From Haloarcula regularis (GTDB lineage Archaea; Halobacteriota; Halobacteria; Halobacteriales; Haloarculaceae), in the NCBI RefSeq assembly GCF_029338315.1, contig NZ_CP119794.1, forward strand, positions 3,100,001-3,164,000: a stretch of 64,000 nucleotides of DNA. The letters are read 5' to 3'. Both the position numbers and the translations under genes were made by a program. Below are positions 1 through 9,014 of the stretch, in pieces. Below the pieces are notes generated by a model, which was not told the DNA's origin, made no database searches, and was given only the letters and a program-made list of their open reading frames with translations. Positions within the stretch are counted from its first letter, which is position 1. Each line of letters starts with the position of its first letter.

Positions 1-1261
1 GCAGAAACTCGACGAGGACCACCTCCGTGCACCAATCTCGGACTCGGAGTCGTGGGTCAACGAGGACAGCACCGCCGAGATCAAGCGGGTCCTCTACGAG
101 GCCGGCTATCCGGTCCGCGACGAGCGCGACCTGGAGACCGGCGACGCCCTGGACCTGGACCTCCTGCTTCGACTGCGCGACTACCAGCAGGACTGGGTCG
201 AGCGGTTCGTCGACCAGGGCTCGGGCGTGTTCGTCGGCCCGCCCGGGTCGGGCAAGACCGTCGCCGCGATGGGTGCGATGGCGGCCGTCGGCGGCGAGAC
301 GCTGATACTCGTTCCCTCGCGCGAACTGGCCACGCAGTGGCACGACGAACTGGTCCGCCACACCTCGCTTACTGACGCCGACATCGGCGAGTACCACGGC
401 GGCGAGAAGTCCATCCGGCCGGTGACCATCGCCACCTATCGGACCGCGGGGATGGACCGTCACCGGAAACTGTTCGACCAGCGCCGCTGGGGCCTCATCG
501 TATACGACGAGGTTCACCACGTCCCGAGTCCGATTCACCGGCGCAGCGCCGACCTCCAGACCAAACACCGACTCGGCCTCACCGCGACGCCCACCAGAGA
601 GAGCGACGACGAGGAGGAGATATTCACGCTCGTGGGCCCACCCATCGGGACCGACTGGGGAAAGCTGTTCGACGAGGGCTACGTCGCGGAACCGGAGGTC
701 GAGATTCGCCTCGTCCCCTGGGGGACCGAGGACGAGCGGACCGAGTACGCGGCCACGTCGGGCCACGACCGCCGCCAGGCCGCCGCGTCGAACTCCGGGA
801 AGCTCGCGGAGGTCCGCTACACGCTCGCCGAACACCCCGCGGCGAAGGCGCTGGTGTTCGTCGAGTACTTAGACCAGGGCCGGGCACTCAGCGAGGCGCT
901 GGACGTCCCCTTCATCAGCGGCGAGATGCCCCACGTCGAGCGCGAGCGGCTCTTCGGCGAGTTCCGCCGGGGTGAGCGCGACACGCTGGTGGTCTCGCGG
1001 GTCGGCGACGAGGGCATCGACCTCCCCGACGCCGAACTCGCCGTCGTCGCCTCGGGGCTGGGCGGATCGCGCCGTCAGGGGGCCCAGCGCGCCGGCCGGA
1101 CCATGCGACCGGCGGGCGAGGCGCGGATGATTCTGCTGGCCACGCGCGGGACGACCGAGGAAGACTTCGTCCGGCGGCAGATGCGCCACCTCGCCTCGAA
1201 GGGCATCCAGGTCACCGAGACGGAGAGCGAGGCCGTCGAGTCGCCAGCCGACGCCGAGTAA
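1..1261 (+). CDS. rad25: XPB/Rad25-type DNA helicase (5' truncated)
   Basis: Superfamily 2 helicase whose 5' end lies before the window; the reading frame is open from base 2 and gives 419 visible residues. Seen: Walker A GPPGSGKT near visible residue 79, DEVHH as motif II, LTATPTR as motif III followed by an acidic ESDDEEE stretch and FTLVGPP, then GDEGIDLPD and QRAGRTMR of the second RecA domain. The TATPTR-to-FTLVGPP arrangement is that of XPB/Rad25 rather than a generic DEAD-box RNA helicase. Role by family: ATP-driven DNA unwinding in repair or transcription-coupled remodelling. It converges with folCP, with 6 bases between the stop codons. Family call is firm; the exact Rad25 paralogue is not. 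Confidence 0.85.
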   Translation, partial: QKLDEDHLRAPISDSESWVNEDSTAEIKRVLYEAGYPVRDERDLETGDALDLDLLLRLRDYQQDWVERFVDQGSGVFVGPPGSGKTVAAMGAMAAVGGETLILVPSRELATQWHDELVRHTSLTDADIGEYHGGEKSIRPVTIATYRTAGMDRHRKLFDQRRWGLIVYDEVHHVPSPIHRRSADLQTKHRLGLTATPTRESDDEEEIFTLVGPPIGTDWGKLFDEGYVAEPEVEIRLVPWGTEDERTEYAATSGHDRRQAAASNSGKLAEVRYTLAEHPAAKALVFVEYLDQGRALSEALDVPFISGEMPHVERERLFGEFRRGERDTLVVSRVGDEGIDLPDAELAVVASGLGGSRRQGAQRAGRTMRPAGEARMILLATRGTTEEDFVRRQMRHLASKGIQVTETESEAVESPADAE

Positions 1262-1267
1262 CTGGGT

Positions 1268-3704
1268 TCACTCCTCGAACCGCGTCGGGTCGCTCGCCGC
1301 GTGGACGACGTCCACGGCGGCGACGTTCTCGGGCACGTCGTGGACGCGCACGATGTCCGCGCCGCGTTCGGCGGCCAGGGCAGTGGCCGCCACGGTCGCC
1401 GACGTGCGCTCGTCCGGTCCCCGGCCGACGAGGCCGAACATCGACTTGTGGGAGTGGCCGACCAGCACCGGACAGCCAAGCGCCCGGAACTCGTCGAGCC
1501 GGTCCAGCAACTCGAAGTCCTCGGTGGGTGACTTCCCGAAGCCCAGCCCCGGGTCGACGATGATCCGCTCGCGGTCCAGCCCCGCCTTCTCCGCCAGCAA
1601 GACGCGCTCTGTCAGCTGGTCGATGCAGTCCTCGACGACGTCGTCGTACTCGACGTCCGTGTCGGGGTCGACCGGCGTGTCGATGGAGTGCATCACGACC
1701 ACGGGGACGTCGTACTCGGCGGCGACGAGTCGCATCTCGGGGTCCTCCAGGCCCGAGACGTCGTTGAGGACGTCCGCGCCGGCGTCGAGTGCCGCGCGGG
1801 CGACGCTGGCCTTCCGGGTGTCGATGGAGATGGCCACGTCGGCGTCGGCCAGCGCCTCGATGACGGGCACGACCCGCTCACGTTCCTCCTCGGCGGGAAC
1901 CGGGTCGGCACCGGGCCGGGTGGACTCGCCCCCGACGTCGAGGATGTCGACGTCCGCCTCGACCATCGCTTCGGCCCGTTCGACGGCGTCCGCGACGTTG
2001 TCGTACTCGCCGCCGTCGTGGAAGGAGTCGGGGGTGACGTTCAGGATGCCCATGACGGCGGTGCCGTCGTCCCACGGGTACGTCCGCTCCGGGGGCGACC
2101 GCTGGATGCCCAGCGCGTCGCGCAGTTCCTCGCCGAACGTCGCCAGGCCGTACGGTTGCCCCTCCAGCTTGTCGGTCAGGCGCTTGAACTGGGCCATCGT
2201 CGCCATCAGCACCACGTCCACCTTCTCCTCGTCCTGGTTGTTCAGGCCGGAGATGGCACACTCCCCGCCCAGCGAGAGCAGTTCCTCCTTGAGGTACTGG
2301 GCCTGCCGTACCTGGACCCGGGTGCGCAGGACGCGGTGGACGGCCTTCCCGCGCATTCGCCAGGCACCGGCGTCGGTGACGTCGGCAGCCTCGATGGTCT
2401 CGCGGGCCTCGGGGATGGAGTCGACCTGCTTTGGGACCATCGCCCGCGACCAGCGCGTGCGGGCCTCGCGGACGGCGTAGAGCGACCCGGTGACGAGGAC
2501 GGCGTCGTCCGCGCTCGCGGCCGCCAGCGCGATACCGACCGCGCCCGCGACGTCGGAGCGCGTCTCGACGGTGGCGTCGGTCACGTCCTCGACGGCGCGG
2601 GCGACGACCGACGTCGACTCCGCCCGGTCGACGTTGGGCTTGCAGGCGACGACGTGGTCGGCGTCGGCGAGCCCCGCGGCGATGCCGGTGTGGTCCTTGT
2701 CGACCATCGCGCCCAGCACCACGTGGAGGTCGTCGTACGCGAACTCGTCGAGCGTCTCGACGACCCGCGCGACGCCGCCGGGGTTGTGCGCTCCGTCGAG
2801 GACGGTCAGGGGCGACTCGTCCATCACCTCGAAGCGACCCGGCCAGTGGGCGTTGCGCAGTCCTCGCGCCAGGTCGGCCTCGGCGACGTCGGCCACCTGC
2901 CGGCACAGCGCCGCCGCGACCCCCGCGTTCTGGGCCTGGTGTTCACCCAGCAGCGGGAGGCGGGTCTCGACGTGCCAGTCCGGCCCGTCGAGCGTGACGG
3001 CGGCCTCGAGGCCCTCGCGGCCGCGGTAGGTCACCGTCACGTCCGTCTCGGCCGCCTCGCCGACAGTCAGTACCTCGCCGGCGACGGCCCGGACCGCTTC
3101 GAGTGCCGACCCCGTGGCGCCGGTCACCAGCGGTTCGTCGTCGGGCGCGACGTGGGCCTTGTCGCGGGCGATCTCCGCGACGGTGTCGCCGAGGATGTCC
3201 GTGTGTTCGAGCGTCACGGAGGTGACCGCGCTGGCGACGGGGTCGACGACGCTGGTGGCGTCGTGCTTGCCGCCGATGCCGACTTCCAGGACCGCCACGT
3301 CGACGTCCTGGCGGTCGAACTCCCAGAGCGCGAGCGCCGTCAGCGTCTCGAAGAACGTCGGCGAGTCGCTGGTCGCGCCCTGCGCGGTGAGATGGGCGAA
3401 CGGCTGTGACGAACTCGACGAGGGCCGCCTTCGACAGCTTCCGGCCGTTGACCGTGACACGCTCGCGGACGTCGTCCAGGTGTGGCGAGGTGTACCGGCC
3501 GACGTCCAGGCCCGCCTCCCGGAGCGTGCGCTCGACCATCCGGACGGTCGAGCCCTTCCCGTTGGACCCGGCGACCTGGACACACCGCAGGTTCTCGTGG
3601 GGGTCGCCGAGTTCGGACAGCAGGTCCCGCGTGGCGTCGGTGCCGGTCCCGGACGGGAACCGGCGCAACTCGAGGAGGAAGTTCGCGGCCTCGTGGAACT
3701 CCAT
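1268..3704 (-). CDS. folCP: Bifunctional folylpolyglutamate synthase / dihydropteroate synthase (FolC-FolP fusion), frameshifted
   Basis: Two folate enzymes in one chain. The FolC part starts MEFHEAANFL (ATG at 3704) and has the Mur-ligase P-loop GSNGKGST and the ALWEFD and LEVGIGG motifs. The FolP part near the C terminus has GILNVTPDSFHDGG, DVGGESTRPGA, DTRKASVA and VGHSHKS, the pterin and pABA binding signatures. A linker of about 100 residues lies between them. The fusion is known in halophilic archaea, where it makes dihydropteroate and polyglutamylates folate. The frame changes between about 3392 and 3412, after LVEFVT and before PFAHLTAQG; one extra base (or two lost) restores a continuous protein of about 812 residues. 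I treat it as one gene with a likely sequence error. Confidence 0.9.
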
Positions 3705-3744
3705 GCACGCACAAATCGGAGCCGCGCGCTTTAGCCTGTCGGAC

Positions 3745-4503
3745 CTACCGCTCACCGGCGGTGTCGCGTTGGCTCCACTTCACGACGGCCGCCGCGACGG
3801 CGAGAAAGCCCATCCCCAGCAGCGGCGCAACGTCGACCGACCCGGCCGTCCTGCTGGTCGAGTCCGCCGACTCGCGCTCGGCGTCACTCTCGGCCTCCTC
3901 GGTCACTACTGCTGGCGAGTCGACGGCCGGCCCCGAATCCAGCTCGCCGGCCGACGCCTCCATAGTCGCCGCTTCCTCGTCGAGCAGCGTCGGCTCGGCC
4001 GTGTCGGTCGGGTCCCCCGACTCCGGCTCGTCGGTCGACTCACTCTCCTGGCTGGTCGCGACGTCGCCGGTATCCCCCATCCCCGTGTCCTCGTCGCTGT
4101 CGGGGCGCCACTCGTCGACCGGTTCGTCGAAGCTGTCGACCGTCGGTGGCTCGGCCTCCGAGTCCTCGTCTGCGCCCCGGCGGCGGAGCCACCACAGCGC
4201 GGCGCTCGCGATGCCGACGAGCAGGAACAGGACGCCGACGAGGAGCAGGCCGTACTCGCGGACGGCCGGCGGCAGGCGGTCCATCAGGCCGCCCTCCGAA
4301 TCGTCGTCGGCACCGGCACTCACGTCAACGACAGCGTCGCTCGGCGGTGGCGTCTCCCCCGGCCCCGCTCTCGGGGCGCCGAACCCGTCTCCCTCGGCCG
4401 GCGCAGCGGACTCGTCGCCAACTGCGACACCCGGGACCTTCCGGAGCACGCGGGCGGCGGGGCCGACGTTCGCCTCGACCCTGATGAACGTATAGTCTCT
4501 CAT
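3745..4503 (-). CDS. Hypothetical membrane protein, two predicted TM helices, acidic linker
   Basis: 252 residues, not assigned to a known function. An N-terminal soluble part (about 1-80) is followed by a hydrophobic segment around residues 85-107 (GLLLVGVLFLLVGIASAALWW), then RRR. A long Asp/Glu/Ser/Thr-rich linker follows, and a second short hydrophobic segment near the C terminus (APLLGMGFLAVAAAVV). Charge distribution suggests the acidic linker is outside the first helix's arginine anchor side, but topology is inference. ATG start at 4503. It lies 32 bases downstream of the next minus-strand membrane gene, so the two may be co-transcribed. The low-complexity acidic composition is usual for haloarchaea. 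Confidence 0.65.
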   Translation of the reverse strand: MRDYTFIRVEANVGPAARVLRKVPGVAVGDESAAPAEGDGFGAPRAGPGETPPPSDAVVDVSAGADDDSEGGLMDRLPPAVREYGLLLVGVLFLLVGIASAALWWLRRRGADEDSEAEPPTVDSFDEPVDEWRPDSDEDTGMGDTGDVATSQESESTDEPESGDPTDTAEPTLLDEEAATMEASAGELDSGPAVDSPAVVTEEAESDAERESADSTSRTAGSVDVAPLLGMGFLAVAAAVVKWSQRDTAGER

Positions 4504-4534
4504 ACGTGTTCTAACGGCCCGCCGGGACGTGAAG

Positions 4535-5063
4535 CTACCCCCGCTCGCGCTCGGTCAGCGGTTCGGACTCCCTGCCGGGCCGCTTGGTCGTCTCGGCGAT
4601 GGTCGACGGGCCTCCCTCGTCGCCTGCTCCCTCGAGGACCGACTCGAGTTCCCGTTCCAGGTCGGCCTCCGAGAGGTCGCCGTCCACGTAGCCCTGGACC
4701 AGCTCCGCCCGGCGCTCCTCGGGCGTCGGTTCGGGCGGTTCGAAGCGGTCCGCGAGGCCCAGCCTCGACAGCGGCGGGAGGATGCGCTCGAGTCGACGGA
4801 TGGCGTCGGCTACGCCCTGGTGGGTCGGGAGCGGCGCGCGGCGGCGCAGTTCCACCGCGAGTGCCACCGCGAGCACGAGCGAGAGCCCGAACAGCACGAG
4901 CGGCCCGAGGACGGCGAGCGCGACCGGCGCCAGTATCGGGCCGCCCGTCAGCAGCGTCGACAGCGTGGCTATTGCCCCGACGAGGCCGAGGCCGACGGCT
5001 CCGGCGGTGGTCAGGACGACCCCGGCGAACAGCAGGAGGGCGGTTGTCGGCGACCCGGGACAC
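4535..5063 (-). CDS. Hypothetical membrane protein with unresolved start
   Basis: The C-terminal 120 codons from a GTG at 4897 are clear: a hydrophobic start LFGLSLVLAVALAVEL, then a soluble tail with LPPLSRLGLADRFEPPEPTPEERR. The same frame continues upstream without a stop and encodes two more hydrophobic segments (TALLLFAGVVLTTAGAVGLG and GPILAPVALAVLGPLV), clearly real protein sequence. That upstream part has no ATG, GTG or TTG. A GTG at 5061-5063 (MSRVADN) sits in another frame just before it, so a one- or two-base indel near 5046-5055 probably hides the true start. Function unknown; probably three TM helices and a cytosolic tail. Possible operon with the following membrane gene. Confidence 0.55.
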
Positions 5064-5170
5064 GCGCGTAGATACGGCCAGGACAGGCAAATGCGTTTGG
5101 CACGGGTGGGGGTAGTGTTTAGCCAAGAGATCGAGGTCGTGAACAGCCAGCCGGGGCGTTCTAGCCCTCA

Positions 5171-5196
5171 AACCGGTTGCTGCAAAAGCACATACT
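5171..5196. repeat. 26-bp motif shared with 59846-59871
   Basis: AACCGGTTGCTGC followed by AAAAGCACATACT. It matches the sequence at 59846-59871 at 21 of 26 positions. It sits 39 bp past the purNH stop codon, in non-coding DNA. Meaning unknown; it could be a remnant of a dispersed element or a shared regulatory site. Confidence 0.4.
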
Positions 5197-5234
5197 CTCC
5201 GGTCGGGACCGACTCGGCCGGAGTCGACGGTCGC

Positions 5235-6815
5235 TCAGTCGTGGCGGAACGACCGCTGGCCGGTGAACACCATGGCCATGTCGTGCTCGTCGGCGGCCTC
5301 GATGACGCTCTCGTCGTTCTTGGACCCGCCGGGCTGGATGACCGCCTCGATGCCGGCCTTCGCGGCCTCCTCGATGCCGTCCGGGAACGGGAAGAACGCG
5401 TCGGAGGCCATCACGGCGCCTTCGGCGTCCTTTCCCTCGGCGTGCTCGTCGGCCTTCATCGCGGCCAGGCGGACGGCGTCGACCCGGGAGACCTGCCCCA
5501 TGCCGATGCCGACCGTCTCGGTCCCCTTCGCGAAGAGGATGCCGTTGGACTTGACGTGCTTGAGCGTGTGCCAGGCAAAGAGCATCGACTCGATTTGCTC
5601 GTCGGTCGGCTCGCGCTCGGTGACGACCTCCAGGTCGTCGGCGGTGAGGTGCTGGGTGTCGCGCTCCTGGACCAACCGACCGCCGACGAGGGGTTTCTCG
5701 GTGATGGTGTCGGTGACCTCGAAGTTGTCGGTGACCTCCAGCACGCGCAGGTTCTCCTTCTCGAAGAGGACGTCCAGCGCGGCGTCGGTGTAGCCAGGCG
5801 CGACGACGACCTCCTTGAACGAGTCGATGATCTGCTCGGCGGTATCGGCGTCACAGGTGCGGTTGAGCGCGACGATGCCGCCGAAGGCGCTCATCGGGTC
5901 CGTCGACAGCGCCTTCGCGTAGGCGTCGGCGAGCGAATCGGCGGTCGCACAGCCCGCCGGGTTCGTGTGCTTGATGACCGCTGCGGCCGGCTCCTCGAAC
6001 TCCTTGATGAGGTTCAGCGCGCCGTCGGCGTCGTTGTAGTTGTTGTACGACAGCGCCTTCGCGCCCTCGTTGAGCTGGTCGGCGTGGACGACGCTTGCTT
6101 CCGACACCGTGGTGTCGGCGTACAGCGCGGCGTCCTGGTGAGGGTTCTCCCCGTAGCGCAGGTCCGCGGCGCGGTCGTCCGAGACCAGGCGGCGCGCGGG
6201 GAAGTTCCCGCCGACGTCGCCCTCGACCGAGACGGACGTGTCCTCGTAGTCGACCTCGACGCGGTCCTCGGCGAACCACTTGACGACGCGGGGGTAGGCG
6301 GTGAACTCGCCCTGGTAGAGGACGCGCTCTTTCAGGTCGTCGACGTCGTCGCCCTCGACGACAGGGATGGGTTCCTGGGTGACGATGGGGCCGCCGTCGA
6401 CCGTCTCGTCGACGACGTGGACCGTACAGCCGGTGACCTTCACGCCCGCCTCGAGCACCTGCTCGTGGGCGTCCATGCCGGGGAAGTTCGGCAGGAGCGA
6501 GGGATGGACGTTGAGCGTCGTCGGCGCCTCGTCGAGGAACGTCTCGCTCAGGACGCGCATGTACCCGTCCAGCGTTACGAGGTCGAAGTCGTACTCCGCG
6601 AGGGCGTCCAGCACGCGCTCCTCGTGGGCCTCGCGGGCCTCGCCCTCGTCGCGTTCGACGACTTCGGTGGGGATGCCGCGCTCTGCCGCCGCGTCGAGGA
6701 CGGGCGCGTCGGCGTCGTTCGTCAGTACGACCGCGAACTCGGCCCCGCCCGGGGCCCGGTCCGCGATGTTCATGAGGTTCCGGCCGCGGTTGCTGGCCAT
6801 GCCGGCGAGTTTCAT
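5235..6815 (-). CDS. purNH: PurN-PurH fusion: GAR formyltransferase plus AICAR formyltransferase
   Basis: 526 residues from ATG at 6815 (MKLAGMASNRGRNL). The N-terminal 190 or so residues are a PurN-type formyltransferase with the NVHPSLLPNFPG and DETVDGGPI signatures. The rest is the AICAR formyltransferase half of PurH, with RYGENPHQ, KHTNPAG, SAFGGIVALN and the C-terminal QPGGSKND and RSFRH. It adds the two formyl groups of purine synthesis, at GAR and at AICAR. The IMP cyclohydrolase (MGS-like) domain that bacterial PurH carries is absent, so ring closure must be done by another protein such as archaeal PurO. This fused layout is known in haloarchaea. An in-frame extension upstream of 6815 lacks family similarity and was not used. 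Confidence 0.9.
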   Translation of the reverse strand: MKLAGMASNRGRNLMNIADRAPGGAEFAVVLTNDADAPVLDAAAERGIPTEVVERDEGEAREAHEERVLDALAEYDFDLVTLDGYMRVLSETFLDEAPTTLNVHPSLLPNFPGMDAHEQVLEAGVKVTGCTVHVVDETVDGGPIVTQEPIPVVEGDDVDDLKERVLYQGEFTAYPRVVKWFAEDRVEVDYEDTSVSVEGDVGGNFPARRLVSDDRAADLRYGENPHQDAALYADTTVSEASVVHADQLNEGAKALSYNNYNDADGALNLIKEFEEPAAAVIKHTNPAGCATADSLADAYAKALSTDPMSAFGGIVALNRTCDADTAEQIIDSFKEVVVAPGYTDAALDVLFEKENLRVLEVTDNFEVTDTITEKPLVGGRLVQERDTQHLTADDLEVVTEREPTDEQIESMLFAWHTLKHVKSNGILFAKGTETVGIGMGQVSRVDAVRLAAMKADEHAEGKDAEGAVMASDAFFPFPDGIEEAAKAGIEAVIQPGGSKNDESVIEAADEHDMAMVFTGQRSFRHD

Positions 6816-6926
6816 ATGCGAGTGGGCGCGGACTGTGCAAAGTAGTTGCGAAACGACCGCTCGACGAGGCTCGCGACACACAATCGAGTGGTCCGGGCCC
6901 ACCCCGAAGCGTTTTCTCCGGAACCG

Positions 6927-7310
6927 GTGTACCCCCCGCTCGTGCTCGGCGAGACGCGCAGCGAACTGGCGATCGGGCTCGGCATCTCGGGCTTCGTCCT
7001 CCTCCTCGGTGGTGGCACCTGGTATCACCCAACGCTGTTTGCCGTCCTGCTCGACGACTGGGACCTGACGCCGTGGGCCCAGCTGCTGGTCGCCCCAGCG
7101 TTGCTCGTCGGCGGGTGGATCCTGACGCTGACCCTGGGCGTCGGCTGGGCCGCCGGCCCGGGGGTCGGCCTCGTCACCGCCGGGGCGGGAGCGCTCTGTC
7201 GCCACGAGTACCGCGACGCCGACGCGGCGTGGCCGACCCGACGGGTGTCATGGACGCTCGTCGGTCTGGGGACGGCGCTGTGCGTGACCGGACTCCTGAC
7301 CGTGCTGTGA
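6927..7310 (+). CDS. Hypothetical small membrane protein
   Basis: 127 residues from a GTG at 6927 (MYPPLVLGETRSELAIGLG). A TTG at 6846 would add 27 residues of atypical composition overlapping the purNH promoter region, so the GTG is preferred. Four hydrophobic stretches are visible: IGLGISGFVLLLGGG, WAQLLVAPALLVGGWIL, LTLGVGWAAGPGVGLVTAG, and WTLVGLGTALCVTGLLTVL at the C terminus. No catalytic motif recognised. It is divergent from purNH and 59 bp upstream of another membrane gene on the same strand; a shared transcript is possible. Confidence 0.6.
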   Translation: MYPPLVLGETRSELAIGLGISGFVLLLGGGTWYHPTLFAVLLDDWDLTPWAQLLVAPALLVGGWILTLTLGVGWAAGPGVGLVTAGAGALCRHEYRDADAAWPTRRVSWTLVGLGTALCVTGLLTVL

Positions 7311-7369
7311 GCGATCGCCGGCGTTCGCGTGTCGACGTGCATTTGTAGCCGGACCGACGAACGGCGAGT

Positions 7370-7918
7370 ATGTCGAAACTCCGGTGTCAGTGGGCTGGCG
7401 CCGTCGCCGCGGTCGGGGGACTCGTCTGGGTCGGGTGGGCCCTCGTGCTGGGACTGACCGGAGCCGAGACGGACCTGGTCCGGGCCGCCGTCGTCGTCTC
7501 GACGCTCGGCGTCGTCGCCGGCCACTACGCGGTCGAGACGTTCTACGGGGCGCGAATGAAACGGCCCGGGGTCGGCGGGACCTGGCTCGGCGCGCTCGGG
7601 GGTATCCTCTTTGCCGCCGGCCAGGCGCTGCGGATCGTCACCGGCGGCGGGACTGTCTTCGTCGCGCTGGGTGTCCTCGCGCTGGTCGCCGGGTCGCTCC
7701 TGGCCGCCGTCGGCCTCGTGCGAACGCGCATCCAGCCCCCGTGGCTCGGCGTGTTGCTCGCCGCCGGAACCGTGGTCTTCCTGGGGTTCAGCGTCCAGCC
7801 CGGGACGGCGGCCCTCTACGGCCTGGCGTGGGTCGCCCTCGGCCAGGACCTCTACCGGTACGACCCACCCGACGGCCGCTTCGGCGAGTCGGCGGTCGAC
7901 TACGGCTGGCTCTCGTAG
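7370..7918 (+). CDS. Hypothetical membrane protein
   Basis: 182 residues from ATG at 7370, almost entirely hydrophobic. About six TM segments can be read, among them AGAVAAVGGLVWVGWALVLG, AAVVVSTLGVVAGHYAV, GALGGILFAAGQALRIV, VALGVLALVAGSLLAAVGLV and LGVLLAAGTVVFLGFSV. The C-terminal tail (DLYRYDPPDGRFGESAVDYG) is soluble and tyrosine-rich. No transport or enzyme signature is visible. It stands between another small membrane gene and the PrsW-like protease gene, all on the plus strand, so the three may be one membrane-protein cluster. Function unknown. Confidence 0.65.
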   Translation: MSKLRCQWAGAVAAVGGLVWVGWALVLGLTGAETDLVRAAVVVSTLGVVAGHYAVETFYGARMKRPGVGGTWLGALGGILFAAGQALRIVTGGGTVFVALGVLALVAGSLLAAVGLVRTRIQPPWLGVLLAAGTVVFLGFSVQPGTAALYGLAWVALGQDLYRYDPPDGRFGESAVDYGWLS

Positions 7919-7966
7919 GCGCGGCTCGCAGGTGGATCCACAACGCTAACGTGTCTCCCACGCGAC

Positions 7967-8977
7967 GTGTCTGACGTGTCATCAGACGATACAGACGACC
8001 CCGTGGCGGCGGCACTGTCCGGTTCGACCGACCTCTACGACGTCGCGGAGTGGGACCCCCGAACCGGGCTCGACCGGGTCTCCGTCTCGCTCCACGGCCT
8101 GTTGCACGCCTCGCGTCGCTGGCTCCTCATCGCGCTGGGCCTGGTCCTGTTCGTCGCGCAACTGGCCTTCGCCGGGCTGCTCGTCCTCCGGCAACCGTCG
8201 CTTGGCATCCTGGCGGCGCTCTCGGTCGTCCCGGCGCTGGCCATCGTCGGCTACCTCTGGTACGGCGACCCGACGATACGCGAACCCGTCGAGACGATGG
8301 CCGTCGTGTTCGTGCTGGCCATCCTGTTTGCGAGCTTCGCCGCGCTGGTCAACACCGTCCTCCAGCCGCTGTTCCAGTTGATTCCGGTCGTCGGGATGGC
8401 CGTGTTCTTCTTCGTCGTCGTCGGCCCCATCGAGGAGACGGTGAAGTGGCTCGGCGCCCGGGTCGGCGCCTTCGGCGCCATCGAGTCCGTCGTCGACGGC
8501 GTGGTCTACGGAGCCGTGGCGGGGCTCGGTTTCGCGACTATCGAAAACGCGCTGTACATCGTGCAGGGGTACTCACAGGCCACGTCGATCGAGGGCGCGG
8601 AACCGCTCTTCGCGGCCGTCCAGACGGCGACGAGCCGGGCGTTCGTCGGCCCGGGCCACGTGCTCTACTCCGCTATCGCCGGCTACTACCTTGGCCTGGC
8701 GAAGTTCAACCCCGAGCACAAGGGCCCCATCGTCGTGAAGGGGATTCTCATCGCCGCGGTCGTCCACGCCGTCTACAACACGTCTGTCACGTACCTCCCG
8801 CAACTCGTCCCGTGGAACCTGGTCACCTTCGTCGGGTTCGTCGTCGCCTTCGACGCCGTCGTCGGCTACTTCGTCTACAGGAAGCTCTCGCGGTACAAGC
8901 GCCTCTACCACCAGACGCCGGCGAGTGGTCACCACAGCGAGGGAGACCCGTCGGGTTCGGAGTCGGCGGACGCGTAA
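7967..8977 (+). CDS. PrsW family intramembrane metalloprotease
   Basis: 336 residues from a GTG at 7967 (a second in-frame GTG is at 7976). After a soluble N terminus of about 45 residues there are eight or so hydrophobic segments. The PrsW signature is present: GPIEETVKWLGAR (the EExxK zinc motif), then GLGFATIENALYI, then RAFVGPGHVLYSAIAGYYLG and a later VVHAVYNTSV; the glutamates and histidines would bind zinc inside the membrane. PrsW relatives cleave membrane-bound anti-sigma factors in Bacillus; archaea lack such sigma factors, so the haloarchaeal substrate is unknown. The C-terminal tail is polar and acidic. Family call is good. Confidence 0.85.
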   Translation: MSDVSSDDTDDPVAAALSGSTDLYDVAEWDPRTGLDRVSVSLHGLLHASRRWLLIALGLVLFVAQLAFAGLLVLRQPSLGILAALSVVPALAIVGYLWYGDPTIREPVETMAVVFVLAILFASFAALVNTVLQPLFQLIPVVGMAVFFFVVVGPIEETVKWLGARVGAFGAIESVVDGVVYGAVAGLGFATIENALYIVQGYSQATSIEGAEPLFAAVQTATSRAFVGPGHVLYSAIAGYYLGLAKFNPEHKGPIVVKGILIAAVVHAVYNTSVTYLPQLVPWNLVTFVGFVVAFDAVVGYFVYRKLSRYKRLYHQTPASGHHSEGDPSGSESADA

Positions 8978-9014
8978 CGACACGCTTTTTCGGACTTCCC
9001 GTGCACTCTCGGGC

